DNA of 16,970 bases from Aquificota bacterium (GTDB taxonomy: Bacteria; Thermosulfidibacterota; Thermosulfidibacteria; Thermosulfidibacterales; Thermosulfidibacteraceae), in the NCBI GenBank assembly GCA_015494645.1, contig WGAU01000083.1, forward strand, positions 1 to 16,970, written 5' to 3'. How positions within the stretch are numbered: the stretch's first letter is position 1; each line of letters opens with the position of its first letter. Under the pieces are notes generated by a model. The model was not told the origin of the DNA, did no database searches, and saw nothing but the letters and a program-made list of their open reading frames with translations. The position numbers were made by a program, and so were the translations under genes. Of this stretch, positions 7,307-14,326 are shown piece by piece.

Positions 7307-8457
7307 AACTCACCTCCAAGCACTATACCGAGATCCTTGTCTCCCCTCCCCGAAAGGTTAACAAGCACCTTTTTACCCTCAAAGCGTTCCCTGTTTTTCA
7401 GCAAAAATCCAAGAGCGTGGGAACTTTCCAAAGCCGGTATGATGCCCTCAAGACGCGAAAGCTCCATGAAAGCAGAGAGGGCATCCTCGTCTCGGCAATA
7501 GGTGTATTCAACCCTTCCCGTATCCTTTAGGTAAGCATGTTCTGGACCCACCCCCGGATAGTCCAGCCCCGCAGACACCGAATGAACGGGAAGGACCTGT
7601 CCGTTTTCGTCGTAAAGAAGATAGCTGAAAGCACCGTGAAGGATGCCGGGCTTTCCGAGCCCCAAGGTCCTCGCATGCTCACCTGGATCGTCTCCCGTGC
7701 CCCCTGCCTCAACACCGATTAGCTCAACATCCAAATCTACAAATCCCCTGAATATCCCTATGGCGTTGCTTCCCCCTCCAACGCAGGCAACCACCGCATC
7801 GGGATAAAAGCCTCTTTCCTCAAAATACTCCCTCGCCTCCCTACCTATAACAGACTGGAAGTAAGCCACTACCTCGGGAAAGGGATGGGGACCCACAACG
7901 GAGCCTATAAGATAGTGGGTGGTTTTCACATTGGTAACCCAGTCCTTGAGGGCTGCATTTATTGCGTCTTTTAAAGTTCTGCTTCCCTCGTCAACGATTC
8001 TTACCTCAGCCCCCAATAGCTTCATACGCTTCACATTGGGAGCCTGCCTTTCTACATCCACCGCCCCCATGTATATGACACACTCAAGTCCTAAAAGGGC
8101 TGCCGCGGTGGCGGTGGCAACCCCATGCTGCCCCGCCCCCGTTTCGGCAATGATACGCTTTTTGCCCATGAACTTGGTGAGCATCGCCTGCCCCAAGGTG
8201 TTGTTTATCTTGTGAGCACCTGTGTGCAGAAGATCCTCTCTTTTTAGGTAAAGTTCAAAGCCGTAAGCCTCCGACATCCTCTTGGCGTAGGTTATGGGAG
8301 TGGGCCTTCCCGCATAGCTCTCTAAAAGCTCGTCAAGCTCTTTTTGGGCATATTCGTCTTTTTTAAACGCCTCAAAGGCCTCCTCCAGCTCCTCAACTGC
8401 GGGTATGAGGGTTTCCGGAATGAACCTTCCTCCGTACTTTCCGTAAAAGCCCTTCAT
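7303..8457 (-). CDS. trpB: Tryptophan synthase beta subunit
   Basis: TrpB condenses indole with L-serine to tryptophan using PLP, in an alpha2-beta2 complex with TrpA. The 384-residue sequence is of the TrpB1 type that associates with TrpA. It has the PLP lysine K83 in HTGAHKINN, catalytic E105 in AETGAGQHGVA, the phosphate-binding CVGGGSNAIG and SAGLDYPGVGPEHA. The N-terminal KYGGRFIPETL is typical. The start ATG at 8457 overlaps the trpF stop as ATGA, and its own stop overlaps trpA. Length is slightly under the enteric 397 residues and nothing looks broken. Confidence 0.98.
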   Translation of the reverse strand: MKGFYGKYGGRFIPETLIPAVEELEEAFEAFKKDEYAQKELDELLESYAGRPTPITYAKRMSEAYGFELYLKREDLLHTGAHKINNTLGQAMLTKFMGKKRIIAETGAGQHGVATATAAALLGLECVIYMGAVDVERQAPNVKRMKLLGAEVRIVDEGSRTLKDAINAALKDWVTNVKTTHYLIGSVVGPHPFPEVVAYFQSVIGREAREYFEERGFYPDAVVACVGGGSNAIGIFRGFVDLDVELIGVEAGGTGDDPGEHARTLGLGKPGILHGAFSYLLYDENGQVLPVHSVSAGLDYPGVGPEHAYLKDTGRVEYTYCRDEDALSAFMELSRLEGIIPALESSHALGFLLKNRERFEGKKVLVNLSGRGDKDLGIVLGGEL

Positions 8458-9005
8458 AACTCTTCCCCCTTTGCTCTTTCCACAAAAAGCTTGATAAGCT
8501 CCTTGCTTTTTACCCCCGGAGCCTCCTCCACTCCAGAAGAAACATCCACCCCAAAGGGCTTATACTTTTCAATCACACAGGAAACATTATCTGGAGTAAG
8601 TCCGCCGCTTAGTATCACTCTATCCCTTGGAAGACCATATAAATCCTCCGGATACTCTGTGAATAGGCCCCTTCCGTGGCTTGAGTCTATCAGGTAATAC
8701 TTAGCGTGAGCTTTACATGGACCACTTACTCCGAGAATGAGCCTGTCTTTTACAGAATCGCTGTGATGATAGATCTGCACAAGTTGGCAAAAATCCAGGG
8801 CAGCTCTGGGTATCTCTTCAACCCTCTTTGAAACAGCAACGAGTAGAAGTTTATCCGCCACTTTTTCAGCTATTTCTTCGGCAGTTCTCACATCAACAAA
8901 TCTGGGACTTTCGGGATAGAACACAAACCCGATAGCGCCCACCCCGCAGTCTGCACAAAAAAGGGCATCCTCAATACTTCTTATTCCGCATACCTTAACA
9001 AACAC
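8454..9005 (-). CDS. trpF: Phosphoribosylanthranilate isomerase
   Basis: TrpF performs the Amadori rearrangement of phosphoribosylanthranilate to CdRP, the third step from anthranilate. It has the catalytic Cys C6 in KVCGIRS, GAIGFVFYPESPRFV (23-37), the catalytic Asp D107 in LIDSSHG, LSGGLTPDNV and GVDVSSGVE. At 183 residues it is shorter than the usual 200 or so. Two familiar segments are altered: QLHGDE reads QIYHHSD, and the phosphate-loop stretch normally DSxxGGTG reads DSSHGRGL. It is a stand-alone domain, not fused to trpC. The start is GTG at 9005 with an AGGAG site upstream, overlapping trpC by 11 nt. Its stop overlaps the trpB start. Confidence 0.93.
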   Translation of the reverse strand: MFVKVCGIRSIEDALFCADCGVGAIGFVFYPESPRFVDVRTAEEIAEKVADKLLLVAVSKRVEEIPRAALDFCQLVQIYHHSDSVKDRLILGVSGPCKAHAKYYLIDSSHGRGLFTEYPEDLYGLPRDRVILSGGLTPDNVSCVIEKYKPFGVDVSSGVEEAPGVKSKELIKLFVERAKGEEL

Positions 9006-9744
9006 GGTTGATCTCTCCTATAAGTTTCTCCGGGTTCTCCGAGCGCATGAGAAGCTCACCTATAAGGAAGGCATCCGCACCTGCGGAAAGCAAAAACTTC
9101 ACATCCTCAAGGGACTTTATCCCGCTTTCCGCAACCTTAAATCTGTCTTCAGGGATCGCCTTTAACATTCTCTCAGCTCTCTTGAGGTCAACGCTCAAGT
9201 CGTTGAGATTTCTGCTGTTTACCCCCACCATGTCCACCCCATCTAAAGATAGGGCAACCTCAAGTTGAGACTCCTCAAATACCTCAACAAGTGTGTAAAG
9301 TCCCAGGGACTTGGCGTAATGAATCAGCTCTTGCAGCCGTTCTTTCTCTAAAAGACCACATATAAACAGGATAAAATCTGCCCCGCAGTTGTAAGCCGTA
9401 TCTATCTGTTTTTCTGAAACCACAAACTCCTTGCACAAAACGGGAAGTCTTACCGAAGAAGCCACTTTTTTTAAGTTTTCCCAGCTTCCGTTAAAGAAGT
9501 TGGAATCAACAAGCACACTTACTGCTCCCGCTCCCCCTGCCTCATACCTTTTTGCCTGGACTACAGGATCTACCTTTTTTATGATTCCCGCCGAGGGAGA
9601 GGCAATCTTCACCTCCGCTATCACAGTTTTTGTTTTAAGGCTAACAACAGGATTAAGTCTGCCCTTTTTTCTTTTCCCAAAAGCGCAAGGATCAAGAGCT
9701 TCAACTTCTGAAAACTTCACATTTTTTACTTTTTCAAGAAACAT
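8995..9744 (-). CDS. trpC: Indole-3-glycerol phosphate synthase
   Basis: TrpC closes the indole ring of CdRP with decarboxylation to indole-3-glycerol phosphate. This single-domain 249-residue (beta/alpha)8 protein has K46 in IAEVKIASPSAG, K105 in VLCKEF and E154 in TLVEVFEE, which match the catalytic Lys/Lys/Glu set of the family. GVNSRNLNDL and the phosphate-binding VAESGIKS follow. The usual Lys-Arg pair in IAEIKRASPS is Lys-Ile here. The start ATG at 9744 overlaps the trpD end by 11 nt and has only a weak GAGAG ribosome site, so it probably depends on coupling to trpD. Its end overlaps trpF by 11 nt. Confidence 0.95.
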   Translation of the reverse strand: MFLEKVKNVKFSEVEALDPCAFGKRKKGRLNPVVSLKTKTVIAEVKIASPSAGIIKKVDPVVQAKRYEAGGAGAVSVLVDSNFFNGSWENLKKVASSVRLPVLCKEFVVSEKQIDTAYNCGADFILFICGLLEKERLQELIHYAKSLGLYTLVEVFEESQLEVALSLDGVDMVGVNSRNLNDLSVDLKRAERMLKAIPEDRFKVAESGIKSLEDVKFLLSAGADAFLIGELLMRSENPEKLIGEINRVC

Positions 9745-10720
9745 CTCTCAGCTCCCTTAACGCCTCAACAACCGCACCATCCTTTATGGCAGAAAGCGCC
9801 TTTTTAAATCCCTCATCAACATCGCACACTCCAGCAGCATAAAGGGCAAAGGCGGTATTCAGGGCAACGCACAAAGATGCCTCCTCGTTTTTGTAGCTTA
9901 AGGCCTCCTCAAATACCCTAATCGCCTGCTCCCTGCTGGAAACCCTTGGAACATCAAAGTATCTTCCAAGAAGCTTTTTTGGATCAAAGGTGTATTCTTT
10001 AACGGAGCCATTTCTTACCTCAATCACCACCGTTTCCGCCTTGGGACTCACCTCATCCAGACCATCTGTTGACGAGACAAAGGCCCTGTTCTTCCTACCC
10101 AAAAGCCTGTTTGCCTCAGCCACCACTTTTGCCTTATCCACGGAGTAAACCCCCACCAGTTGGGAAGAGGGATTGCACGGGTTTATCTGAGGACCCAGTA
10201 TATTGAAGATGGTGGGAACCCCGAGAGCCCTTCTCACATGAGCAACATTAGCAAAGGCAGGATGAAAACCGGGGGCAAAGAGAAAAGCAAACCTTTTTTC
10301 CTCAAGCTCCCTTTTTGCCTCTTCTGCATCCTTGGCAACCTTCAGCCCAACAGCCTCCACTATATCCGCAGACCCGGTAACCCCTGTAACTGCCTTGTTT
10401 CCGTGCTTGGCAACGGGAACACCAAGGCTCCTTAGAAGCAGAGCGCTTGCGGTGGATATGTTAAAGGTGCCGGCTCCATCTCCCCCGGTGCCACAGGTGT
10501 CAACAACTCCTTCCACGGCATGCTTCACCTTTACCTTTTTCTTTTCCGCAACAACTATGGCTGCCGCCACCTCCTCAGGGGTCTCCCCCCTGAAAGCCAT
10601 AACTGCAAGAACGGCTGCGGTCTGTTCCGGAAGAAGCCTCCCCTCAAACATATCTTCAAAAAGCTTCACAGCATCATCAAAGGAAAGCCTCTCTCCCTTC
10701 AAAACCCTCCTAACCACCAT
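9734..10720 (-). CDS. trpD: Anthranilate phosphoribosyltransferase
   Basis: TrpD attaches phosphoribose from PRPP to anthranilate. The 328-residue protein has the PRPP-binding GTGGDG (77-82), NIST (87-90), KHGN (105-108) and GSAD (116-119) motifs in the expected order, plus FLFAPGFHPA and FNILGPQINPC further on. The familiar HGNR is HGNK here. It is a stand-alone TrpD, not fused to a TrpG glutaminase as in enterics. ATG 10720 has an AGAGGTG ribosome site and overlaps the trpG stop by 11 nt; its own stop overlaps trpC by 11 nt. Confidence 0.97.
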   Translation of the reverse strand: MVVRRVLKGERLSFDDAVKLFEDMFEGRLLPEQTAAVLAVMAFRGETPEEVAAAIVVAEKKKVKVKHAVEGVVDTCGTGGDGAGTFNISTASALLLRSLGVPVAKHGNKAVTGVTGSADIVEAVGLKVAKDAEEAKRELEEKRFAFLFAPGFHPAFANVAHVRRALGVPTIFNILGPQINPCNPSSQLVGVYSVDKAKVVAEANRLLGRKNRAFVSSTDGLDEVSPKAETVVIEVRNGSVKEYTFDPKKLLGRYFDVPRVSSREQAIRVFEEALSYKNEEASLCVALNTAFALYAAGVCDVDEGFKKALSAIKDGAVVEALRELRDVS

Positions 10721-11270
10721 GGCACACCTCTAAAAAGTTTTTCGCTATTTTTTCTCCAAATTCAGAAAGGATGGATTCCGGATGAAACTGAACGCCGAAA
10801 ACTTTAAGCTCAGGATTCTCGCATGCCATAAGCTCTCCGTCCTTCTCAGAATAGGCAACAGGAATGAGGCTGTTATTTTTAAGCTTCACGCTTAGAGAGT
10901 GGTATCTTACCGCCCTGAAGCCATCGGAAATGCCTTTAAGGATCACGGAATCCCTCACTATCTTCATCCTGTCTTCCTTGCCGTGCTGGATGGTTCTTGC
11001 CCTTGAAACCTCGTTGCCCAAAACGTAGGCTATTATCTGCATCCCCAAGCACACCCCGAAAACGGGCACTTTACCAAGGACGCTTCTCAGCTTTTTACAT
11101 GCACCGGGCATGTTCTCAGGCCTTGAGGGACCGGGAGATAGAATCAGACCAGAAAAGCTCTCAGGAAGTGATCGGTTCTCCCTCACCACAATCACATCGG
11201 CACCTGCCAGCCTGAAAAGGGCATAGAGGTTGTAGGTAAAGGAATCGTAGTTGTCCACAAGCACAATCAC
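10710..11270 (-). CDS. trpG: Anthranilate synthase component II (glutamine amidotransferase)
   Basis: TrpG supplies ammonia from glutamine to TrpE for anthranilate formation. This 186-residue class I glutamine amidotransferase starts (M)IVLVDNYDSFTYNL, has the oxyanion segment LSPGPSRPE, the catalytic Cys C74 in GVCLGMQ, and the His/Glu pair H163 and E165 in GVQFHPES. The start chosen is GTG 11270: a GGAGG site at 11281-11277 lies exactly 6 nt upstream, and the protein then aligns with the family N-terminus. A longer reading from 11300 would overlap trpE and add a non-family N-terminus. Only one base separates the trpE stop from this start. In this organism it could also serve 4-amino-4-deoxychorismate synthase, as in Bacillus, but that cannot be seen here. 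Confidence 0.96.
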   Translation of the reverse strand: MIVLVDNYDSFTYNLYALFRLAGADVIVVRENRSLPESFSGLILSPGPSRPENMPGACKKLRSVLGKVPVFGVCLGMQIIAYVLGNEVSRARTIQHGKEDRMKIVRDSVILKGISDGFRAVRYHSLSVKLKNNSLIPVAYSEKDGELMACENPELKVFGVQFHPESILSEFGEKIAKNFLEVCHGG

Positions 11271-11271
11271 A

Positions 11272-12657
11272 TCACACCTCCATGGTGGGAGACTTCTCAA
11301 GGGAAACGAGAAGTGCTCTAAGCTTGTTCTCTACTTCCTTTCTTTCCCTCTCGGGAACGCTGTCGTAAACGATGCCCGCTCCAGCCCTTAAGATGCACCT
11401 ATCCTTCTCAAATTTCGCAGACCTTATGGTGATGCAGGTGTCCATGTTTCCGTTCACGGAGTAATAGCCCACACACCCTGCGTAAAAGTCTCTGGAAGAC
11501 CTTTCCACCTCGTCAATGATCTCCATTGCCCTGACCTTGGGGGCACCGCTTACGGTTCCTGCAGGGAAGGTCATCTTCAGAAGCTCAACAGGGGCTATCC
11601 CCTTTTTGAGCCTTCCCACAATGGTGGAAACCAAATGAACCACATGGGAGTAAACCTCAGCCTCCATAAACTTGGGCACCTCAACTGAAGAAGGCTCACA
11701 GTGAGTGTAAAGATCGTTCCTTGCAAGATCAACGAGCATAAGATGCTCTGCCCTCTCCTTTTCGTCGCTTTTCAAAGCCCCTATAATTTCGTTCAGGTTT
11801 TCCCCCACAGGGTATGTGCCCGCTATGGGCTTCATGAGGGCTTTATCCCCCATAACCTTCAGGTGCACCTCCGGAGAGGACCCGCAGAAGACCTCGTCTT
11901 TCACCTTGAGGAAGAACATGTAGGGGGAAGGATTGAGCTTTCTTAGGTATCTGTAAAAGTTCAAAGGATTCAGCCTCCCAAAGGCCTCAACTTTCTGGCT
12001 TACAACCACCTGAATGGCTTCTCCATCCTCAATAAGCCCCTTAACGTATGAAACCGCATCCTCAAACTCGCCCTCCTCAAATTCCCAGCGAACATCCTCC
12101 ACCACATGCTTAAAGCCGTTCCCGTTGGACTCTTTGAGGGAGTTTTTTAAGAAACCTTCAAGGCGAAAGAGCCTCTCAAGAGCCTCCTCGTAATCCGCCT
12201 TGGCACTGTCCTTCTTCGGCTGAACCACACACCCGTAAACCTTCTGGGTGTAGTTGTCCAAAACGAAGAACTCATCCACAGACATAACAACTGCAAGATC
12301 CTTCCCTTCCCTCACGCTCTTTCTCAAAACCCCCGTGTAGTTTGAGGCACCGTAGCCCAAAAGAAAAACGTATCCTCCCGCAAAATCCCCGATTTCTTGA
12401 ACCGGAGTGTATCCCGTGGCAAGCCCAGAAAGCCTACGGAAAGGATCCTCCTCAAGCACCTCAACCCTTTTGGGAACGCCGAAGTAAGTGAATCTTGAAA
12501 ACTCCTTTCTGGTATTGGCACTTTCCAGCAGGAAGAAGGATCCAGAATAAAAAGAGCGAAGAATAATAGGAACCACAGCAAGATCGCAGAATATCTCCTT
12601 AAAGACCGTTACCCCTTGGTATCTTTCCCTCAAAGCCTCAAACCGCTTAAAGTCCAT
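11272..12657 (-). CDS. trpE: Anthranilate synthase component I
   Basis: TrpE makes anthranilate from chorismate, using ammonia from TrpG, and is the committed and usually feedback-controlled step. The 461-residue protein has the LLES motif (43-46) that forms part of the tryptophan inhibition site. The chorismate-binding domain includes VVSQKVE, FPAGTVSGAPKVRAMEII, YAGCVGYYS and the final RAGAGIVYDSVPE block. The start is ATG 12657, preceded at 6 nt by GGAGG. The frame stays open further upstream to 12750, but that stretch is the attenuator hairpins, so the longer start is rejected. It follows the leader peptide and two terminators; transcription into it should depend on charged tRNA-Trp supply. 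Confidence 0.97.
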   Translation of the reverse strand: MDFKRFEALRERYQGVTVFKEIFCDLAVVPIILRSFYSGSFFLLESANTRKEFSRFTYFGVPKRVEVLEEDPFRRLSGLATGYTPVQEIGDFAGGYVFLLGYGASNYTGVLRKSVREGKDLAVVMSVDEFFVLDNYTQKVYGCVVQPKKDSAKADYEEALERLFRLEGFLKNSLKESNGNGFKHVVEDVRWEFEEGEFEDAVSYVKGLIEDGEAIQVVVSQKVEAFGRLNPLNFYRYLRKLNPSPYMFFLKVKDEVFCGSSPEVHLKVMGDKALMKPIAGTYPVGENLNEIIGALKSDEKERAEHLMLVDLARNDLYTHCEPSSVEVPKFMEAEVYSHVVHLVSTIVGRLKKGIAPVELLKMTFPAGTVSGAPKVRAMEIIDEVERSSRDFYAGCVGYYSVNGNMDTCITIRSAKFEKDRCILRAGAGIVYDSVPERERKEVENKLRALLVSLEKSPTMEV

Positions 12658-12672
12658 CGGCAACCTCCGCCC

Positions 12673-12712
12673 AAAATAAAAAAGGCCGTGGATCCCTTTA
12701 GGACCCACGGCC
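12673..12712 (-). terminator. Second intrinsic terminator of the trp leader
   Basis: The arms 12712-12701 (GGCCGTGGGTCC) and 12695-12684 pair over 12 bp with one G-U, closing a 5-nt loop. A run of six U follows, then A and four more U. It lies downstream of the attenuator terminator and just upstream of the trpE ribosome site. Its arms nearly repeat those of the first terminator (GCCGTGGG and CCACGGC). Confidence 0.85.
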
Positions 12713-12795
12713 CTGAAACTAAAAAAGCCGTGGGCAGGGAGCCTGCCCACGGCTTATATGCCTGCTAAGGGGCAGGCCCCCTTAAGGGGCCTGCC
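12678..12795 (-). promoter_or_regulatory. trp attenuator: mutually exclusive leader RNA hairpins
   Basis: Three classical pairings can be drawn. Segments 1:2 are 12795-12786 with 12780-12771, a perfect 10-bp stem whose loop holds the leader stop codon. Segments 2:3 (antiterminator) are 12781-12770 with 12748-12737, 12 bp with one G-U. Segments 3:4 (terminator) are 12753-12742 with 12738-12727, 12 bp followed by six U. The Trp codons abut segment 1, so a ribosome stalled for lack of charged tRNA-Trp would cover it, free segment 2 and favour readthrough. Reaching the stop codon would block segment 2 and allow termination. An additional 4:5 pairing (12734-12727 with 12711-12704, 8 bp) could disarm the second terminator. 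Confidence 0.9.
12721..12753 (-). terminator. First intrinsic terminator (attenuator 3:4 hairpin)
   Basis: A perfect 12-bp GC-rich stem, 12753-12742 with 12738-12727, with a tight loop is followed directly by six U (12726-12721). It is the segment 3:4 hairpin of the attenuator. Its left arm is also one side of the antiterminator stem, which makes it conditional. Confidence 0.92.
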
Positions 12796-12844
12796 ACCAC
12801 CAGTTTACAATGCCAAACAAGCTTATTTTAAAGCTTCCAATCAT
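12782..12844 (-). CDS. trpL: trp operon leader peptide
   Basis: A 20-codon reading frame, ATG at 12844-12842 to TAA at 12784-12782, starts MIGSFKISLF and has three consecutive Trp codons (TGG at 12802-12794, residues 15-17) followed by Gln-Ala-Pro and the stop. An AAAGGGGG ribosome site lies about 5 nt upstream of the ATG. The peptide itself needs no function: translation through the Trp codons senses charged tRNA-Trp and controls the hairpins that follow. Three Trp residues out of 20, placed directly before the first hairpin of a trp operon, make chance very unlikely. It is too short to be found by ordinary gene callers. Confidence 0.93.
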   Translation of the reverse strand: MIGSFKISLFGIVNWWWQAP

Positions 12845-12863
12845 AACAACCCCCTTTAAAGAC

Positions 12864-12892
12864 CTGCTACAATACACATCCTTTAAAGTCAA
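12864..12892 (-). promoter_or_regulatory. Candidate trp promoter
   Basis: TTGACT (12892-12887), one base from the -35 consensus, is followed after 17 nt by TAGCAG (12869-12864), a weak -10. The -35 overlaps the gntR stop codon. Initiation here would leave a leader of only about a dozen bases before the trpL ATG, which is short, so a start within gntR or readthrough from lrgAB-gntR is also possible. Confidence 0.3.
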
Positions 12893-13641
12893 GAGGAAAA
12901 AATTGAAAGTCTAATTATTGGCTCCTTGTCTCTACCCACGGCTTCCCTTATACACCTCTCCACATATATCATGTGCTCCATCATCCTTACATAGGCAAGC
13001 TCGGGATCCTTTGAAGCTACGGCGTCGTATATGGCCCTATGCTGGTTAAATAGCTTCATGTAGGCATCTGGATCCCTGTATATCTTCAGTCCCACTTCGT
13101 AGGTAACCTTCTCTATGAGGTTGTATATGCTGTCCATTAGGTGCATGAGAAGCACATTGTGGCTGGCATAGGCTATGGCAAGGTGGAAGTTGGCATCCGC
13201 CACATGGGCAAGCCTGCCCTTCTTGGCCGCTTCCTCAAATTCAGAAAGATACTCCCTCATCTGATCAAGCTCTTCCGATGTAGCCCTTTTCGCGGCGGCA
13301 GCGGCGGCCCATGTCTCAAGGATCTTCCTCACCTCCACCACCTCTGGCAGAATACCAACTCCCTTCCTAAGAAAATCCTGAAAGGCAGACTCCTCCAGAA
13401 TCCCATCGGCTATAGAGGATCTCACATAGGTACCGCTTCCCTGTATGATCTCAAGGTATCCCTTGGCTATGAGCCTGCTTATGGCCTCTCTCAATACGGG
13501 CCTGCTTACCCCTAACTTTTGTGCAAGCTCCCTCTCAGGCGGAAGCTTGTCCCCGGGCTTTAGCTTCCCAGAAAGTATCAGATGGGCTATCTGCTCGCAT
13601 ATCTCATCGCTTATCCTTTTGGGTCTTATCCTTTTGAACAT
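12889..13641 (-). CDS. GntR-family transcriptional regulator, FCD (FadR-like) subfamily
   Basis: The 250-residue DNA-binding protein has an N-terminal winged helix-turn-helix (about 4-72), with LKPGDKLPPERELAQKLGVSR and the wing GSGTYV. A C-terminal all-helical FCD ligand domain (about 87-230) follows. The FCD metal site is visible as D149, H153, H201 and H223, with R105 in EVRKILE as the usual acid-binding Arg. Relatives (PdhR, LldR, DgoR types) sense small organic acids. The start is ATG 13641, with GTG 13644 one codon upstream. It begins 4 nt after the lrgB stop, so it is probably in the lrgAB operon and may control it in response to that pair's substrate. It is also next to the trp leader, but nothing shows that it controls trp. 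Confidence 0.9.
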   Translation of the reverse strand: MFKRIRPKRISDEICEQIAHLILSGKLKPGDKLPPERELAQKLGVSRPVLREAISRLIAKGYLEIIQGSGTYVRSSIADGILEESAFQDFLRKGVGILPEVVEVRKILETWAAAAAAKRATSEELDQMREYLSEFEEAAKKGRLAHVADANFHLAIAYASHNVLLMHLMDSIYNLIEKVTYEVGLKIYRDPDAYMKLFNQHRAIYDAVASKDPELAYVRMMEHMIYVERCIREAVGRDKEPIIRLSIFSS

Positions 13642-13645
13642 CACA

Positions 13646-14326
13646 TTATCCCAAAATGAGCTTCACAAGATAGGGAAGCATAAAGGAAGTGTAAACGCCA
13701 TTTAAAGCTATGGCAAGACCACTAACCGCACCACTCAGCTCATCGTCAAGGATGATCCTTGCGGTTCCCAAGGCGTGGGAGGTAACACCCATTCCAAGGC
13801 CCCTCGCCACCCTGTCCCTGACCTTTGCAAGGTTCAAAAGCTCAACACCAACAGCATTCCCCATAATGCCCGTGAGTATCACCAAAACCGCCGTTAAAGC
13901 AGGTATTCCCCCTATCTTTCCGCTTACACCTATGGCTATGGCTGTAGTTATGCTTTTAGGAGAAAGGCTTAAAAGCACTTCTTTTGTTGCACCGAGAAAC
14001 TTGGCAATGTAAATAACAGAAAGCGCAGCAACCAGTCCTCCAAGTACAACCCCAACAGAAATCTCCATCGCATACTCCACAATGGTTTTCCTTTCTTTGT
14101 AAAGAGGGATAGCTAAAGAGACCACTGCGGGTCCCAAAAGATAAAAAATGAAGCCTGCACTTTTCATGTAAAACTGGTAGCTTATGTGAGAAAACCTCAA
14201 AAACAAGGCCACCACAATTATGCTCAGAAGAACTGGGTTCAGGAAAAACTTTCTTCCACTTTCCTCAAAGAGTCTGCTCAAAATGTAATAGACCAAAACC
14301 GTGAAAAAGAAGCCAAAGGACTTCAT
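13646..14326 (-). CDS. lrgB: LrgB-family membrane protein
   Basis: LrgB, with LrgA, forms an inner-membrane pair first described as antiholin-like in Staphylococcus and since linked to pyruvate transport in Bacillus and glycolate/glycerate transport in plant chloroplasts. The 226-residue protein is almost wholly hydrophobic with several membrane segments. It carries the family motifs LSPKSITTAIAIG and GVTSHALGTAR, followed by a terminal hydrophobic stretch. ATG 14326 overlaps the lrgA stop as ATGA. With an FCD-type acid-sensing regulator next in line, a carboxylate transporter is a more natural reading here than autolysis control, but this is inference from context. Confidence 0.93.
   Translation of the reverse strand: MKSFGFFFTVLVYYILSRLFEESGRKFFLNPVLLSIIVVALFLRFSHISYQFYMKSAGFIFYLLGPAVVSLAIPLYKERKTIVEYAMEISVGVVLGGLVAALSVIYIAKFLGATKEVLLSLSPKSITTAIAIGVSGKIGGIPALTAVLVILTGIMGNAVGVELLNLAKVRDRVARGLGMGVTSHALGTARIILDDELSGAVSGLAIALNGVYTSFMLPYLVKLILG

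Noticed and set aside
10332..10733. Plus-strand Ser/Ala/Thr-rich open frame opposite trpD
   Set aside because: Composition is that expected from the complement of a Gly/Ala/Val-rich gene; no motifs.
11271..11300. Longer trpG start at 11300
   Set aside because: It would add ten residues lying inside the trpE end, unlike any TrpG; GTG 11270 has an ideally spaced ribosome site.
12658..12750. N-terminal extension of trpE by 31 codons
   Set aside because: The stretch is made of the attenuator hairpins and U-runs, and a GGAGG ribosome site lies 6 nt before ATG 12657, where the family N-terminus begins.
12660..12800. GC-rich repeats in the trp leader as a CRISPR or mobile-element end
   Set aside because: The repeats are short paired arms explained by the attenuator and the two terminators; there are no spacers, transposase or target duplications.
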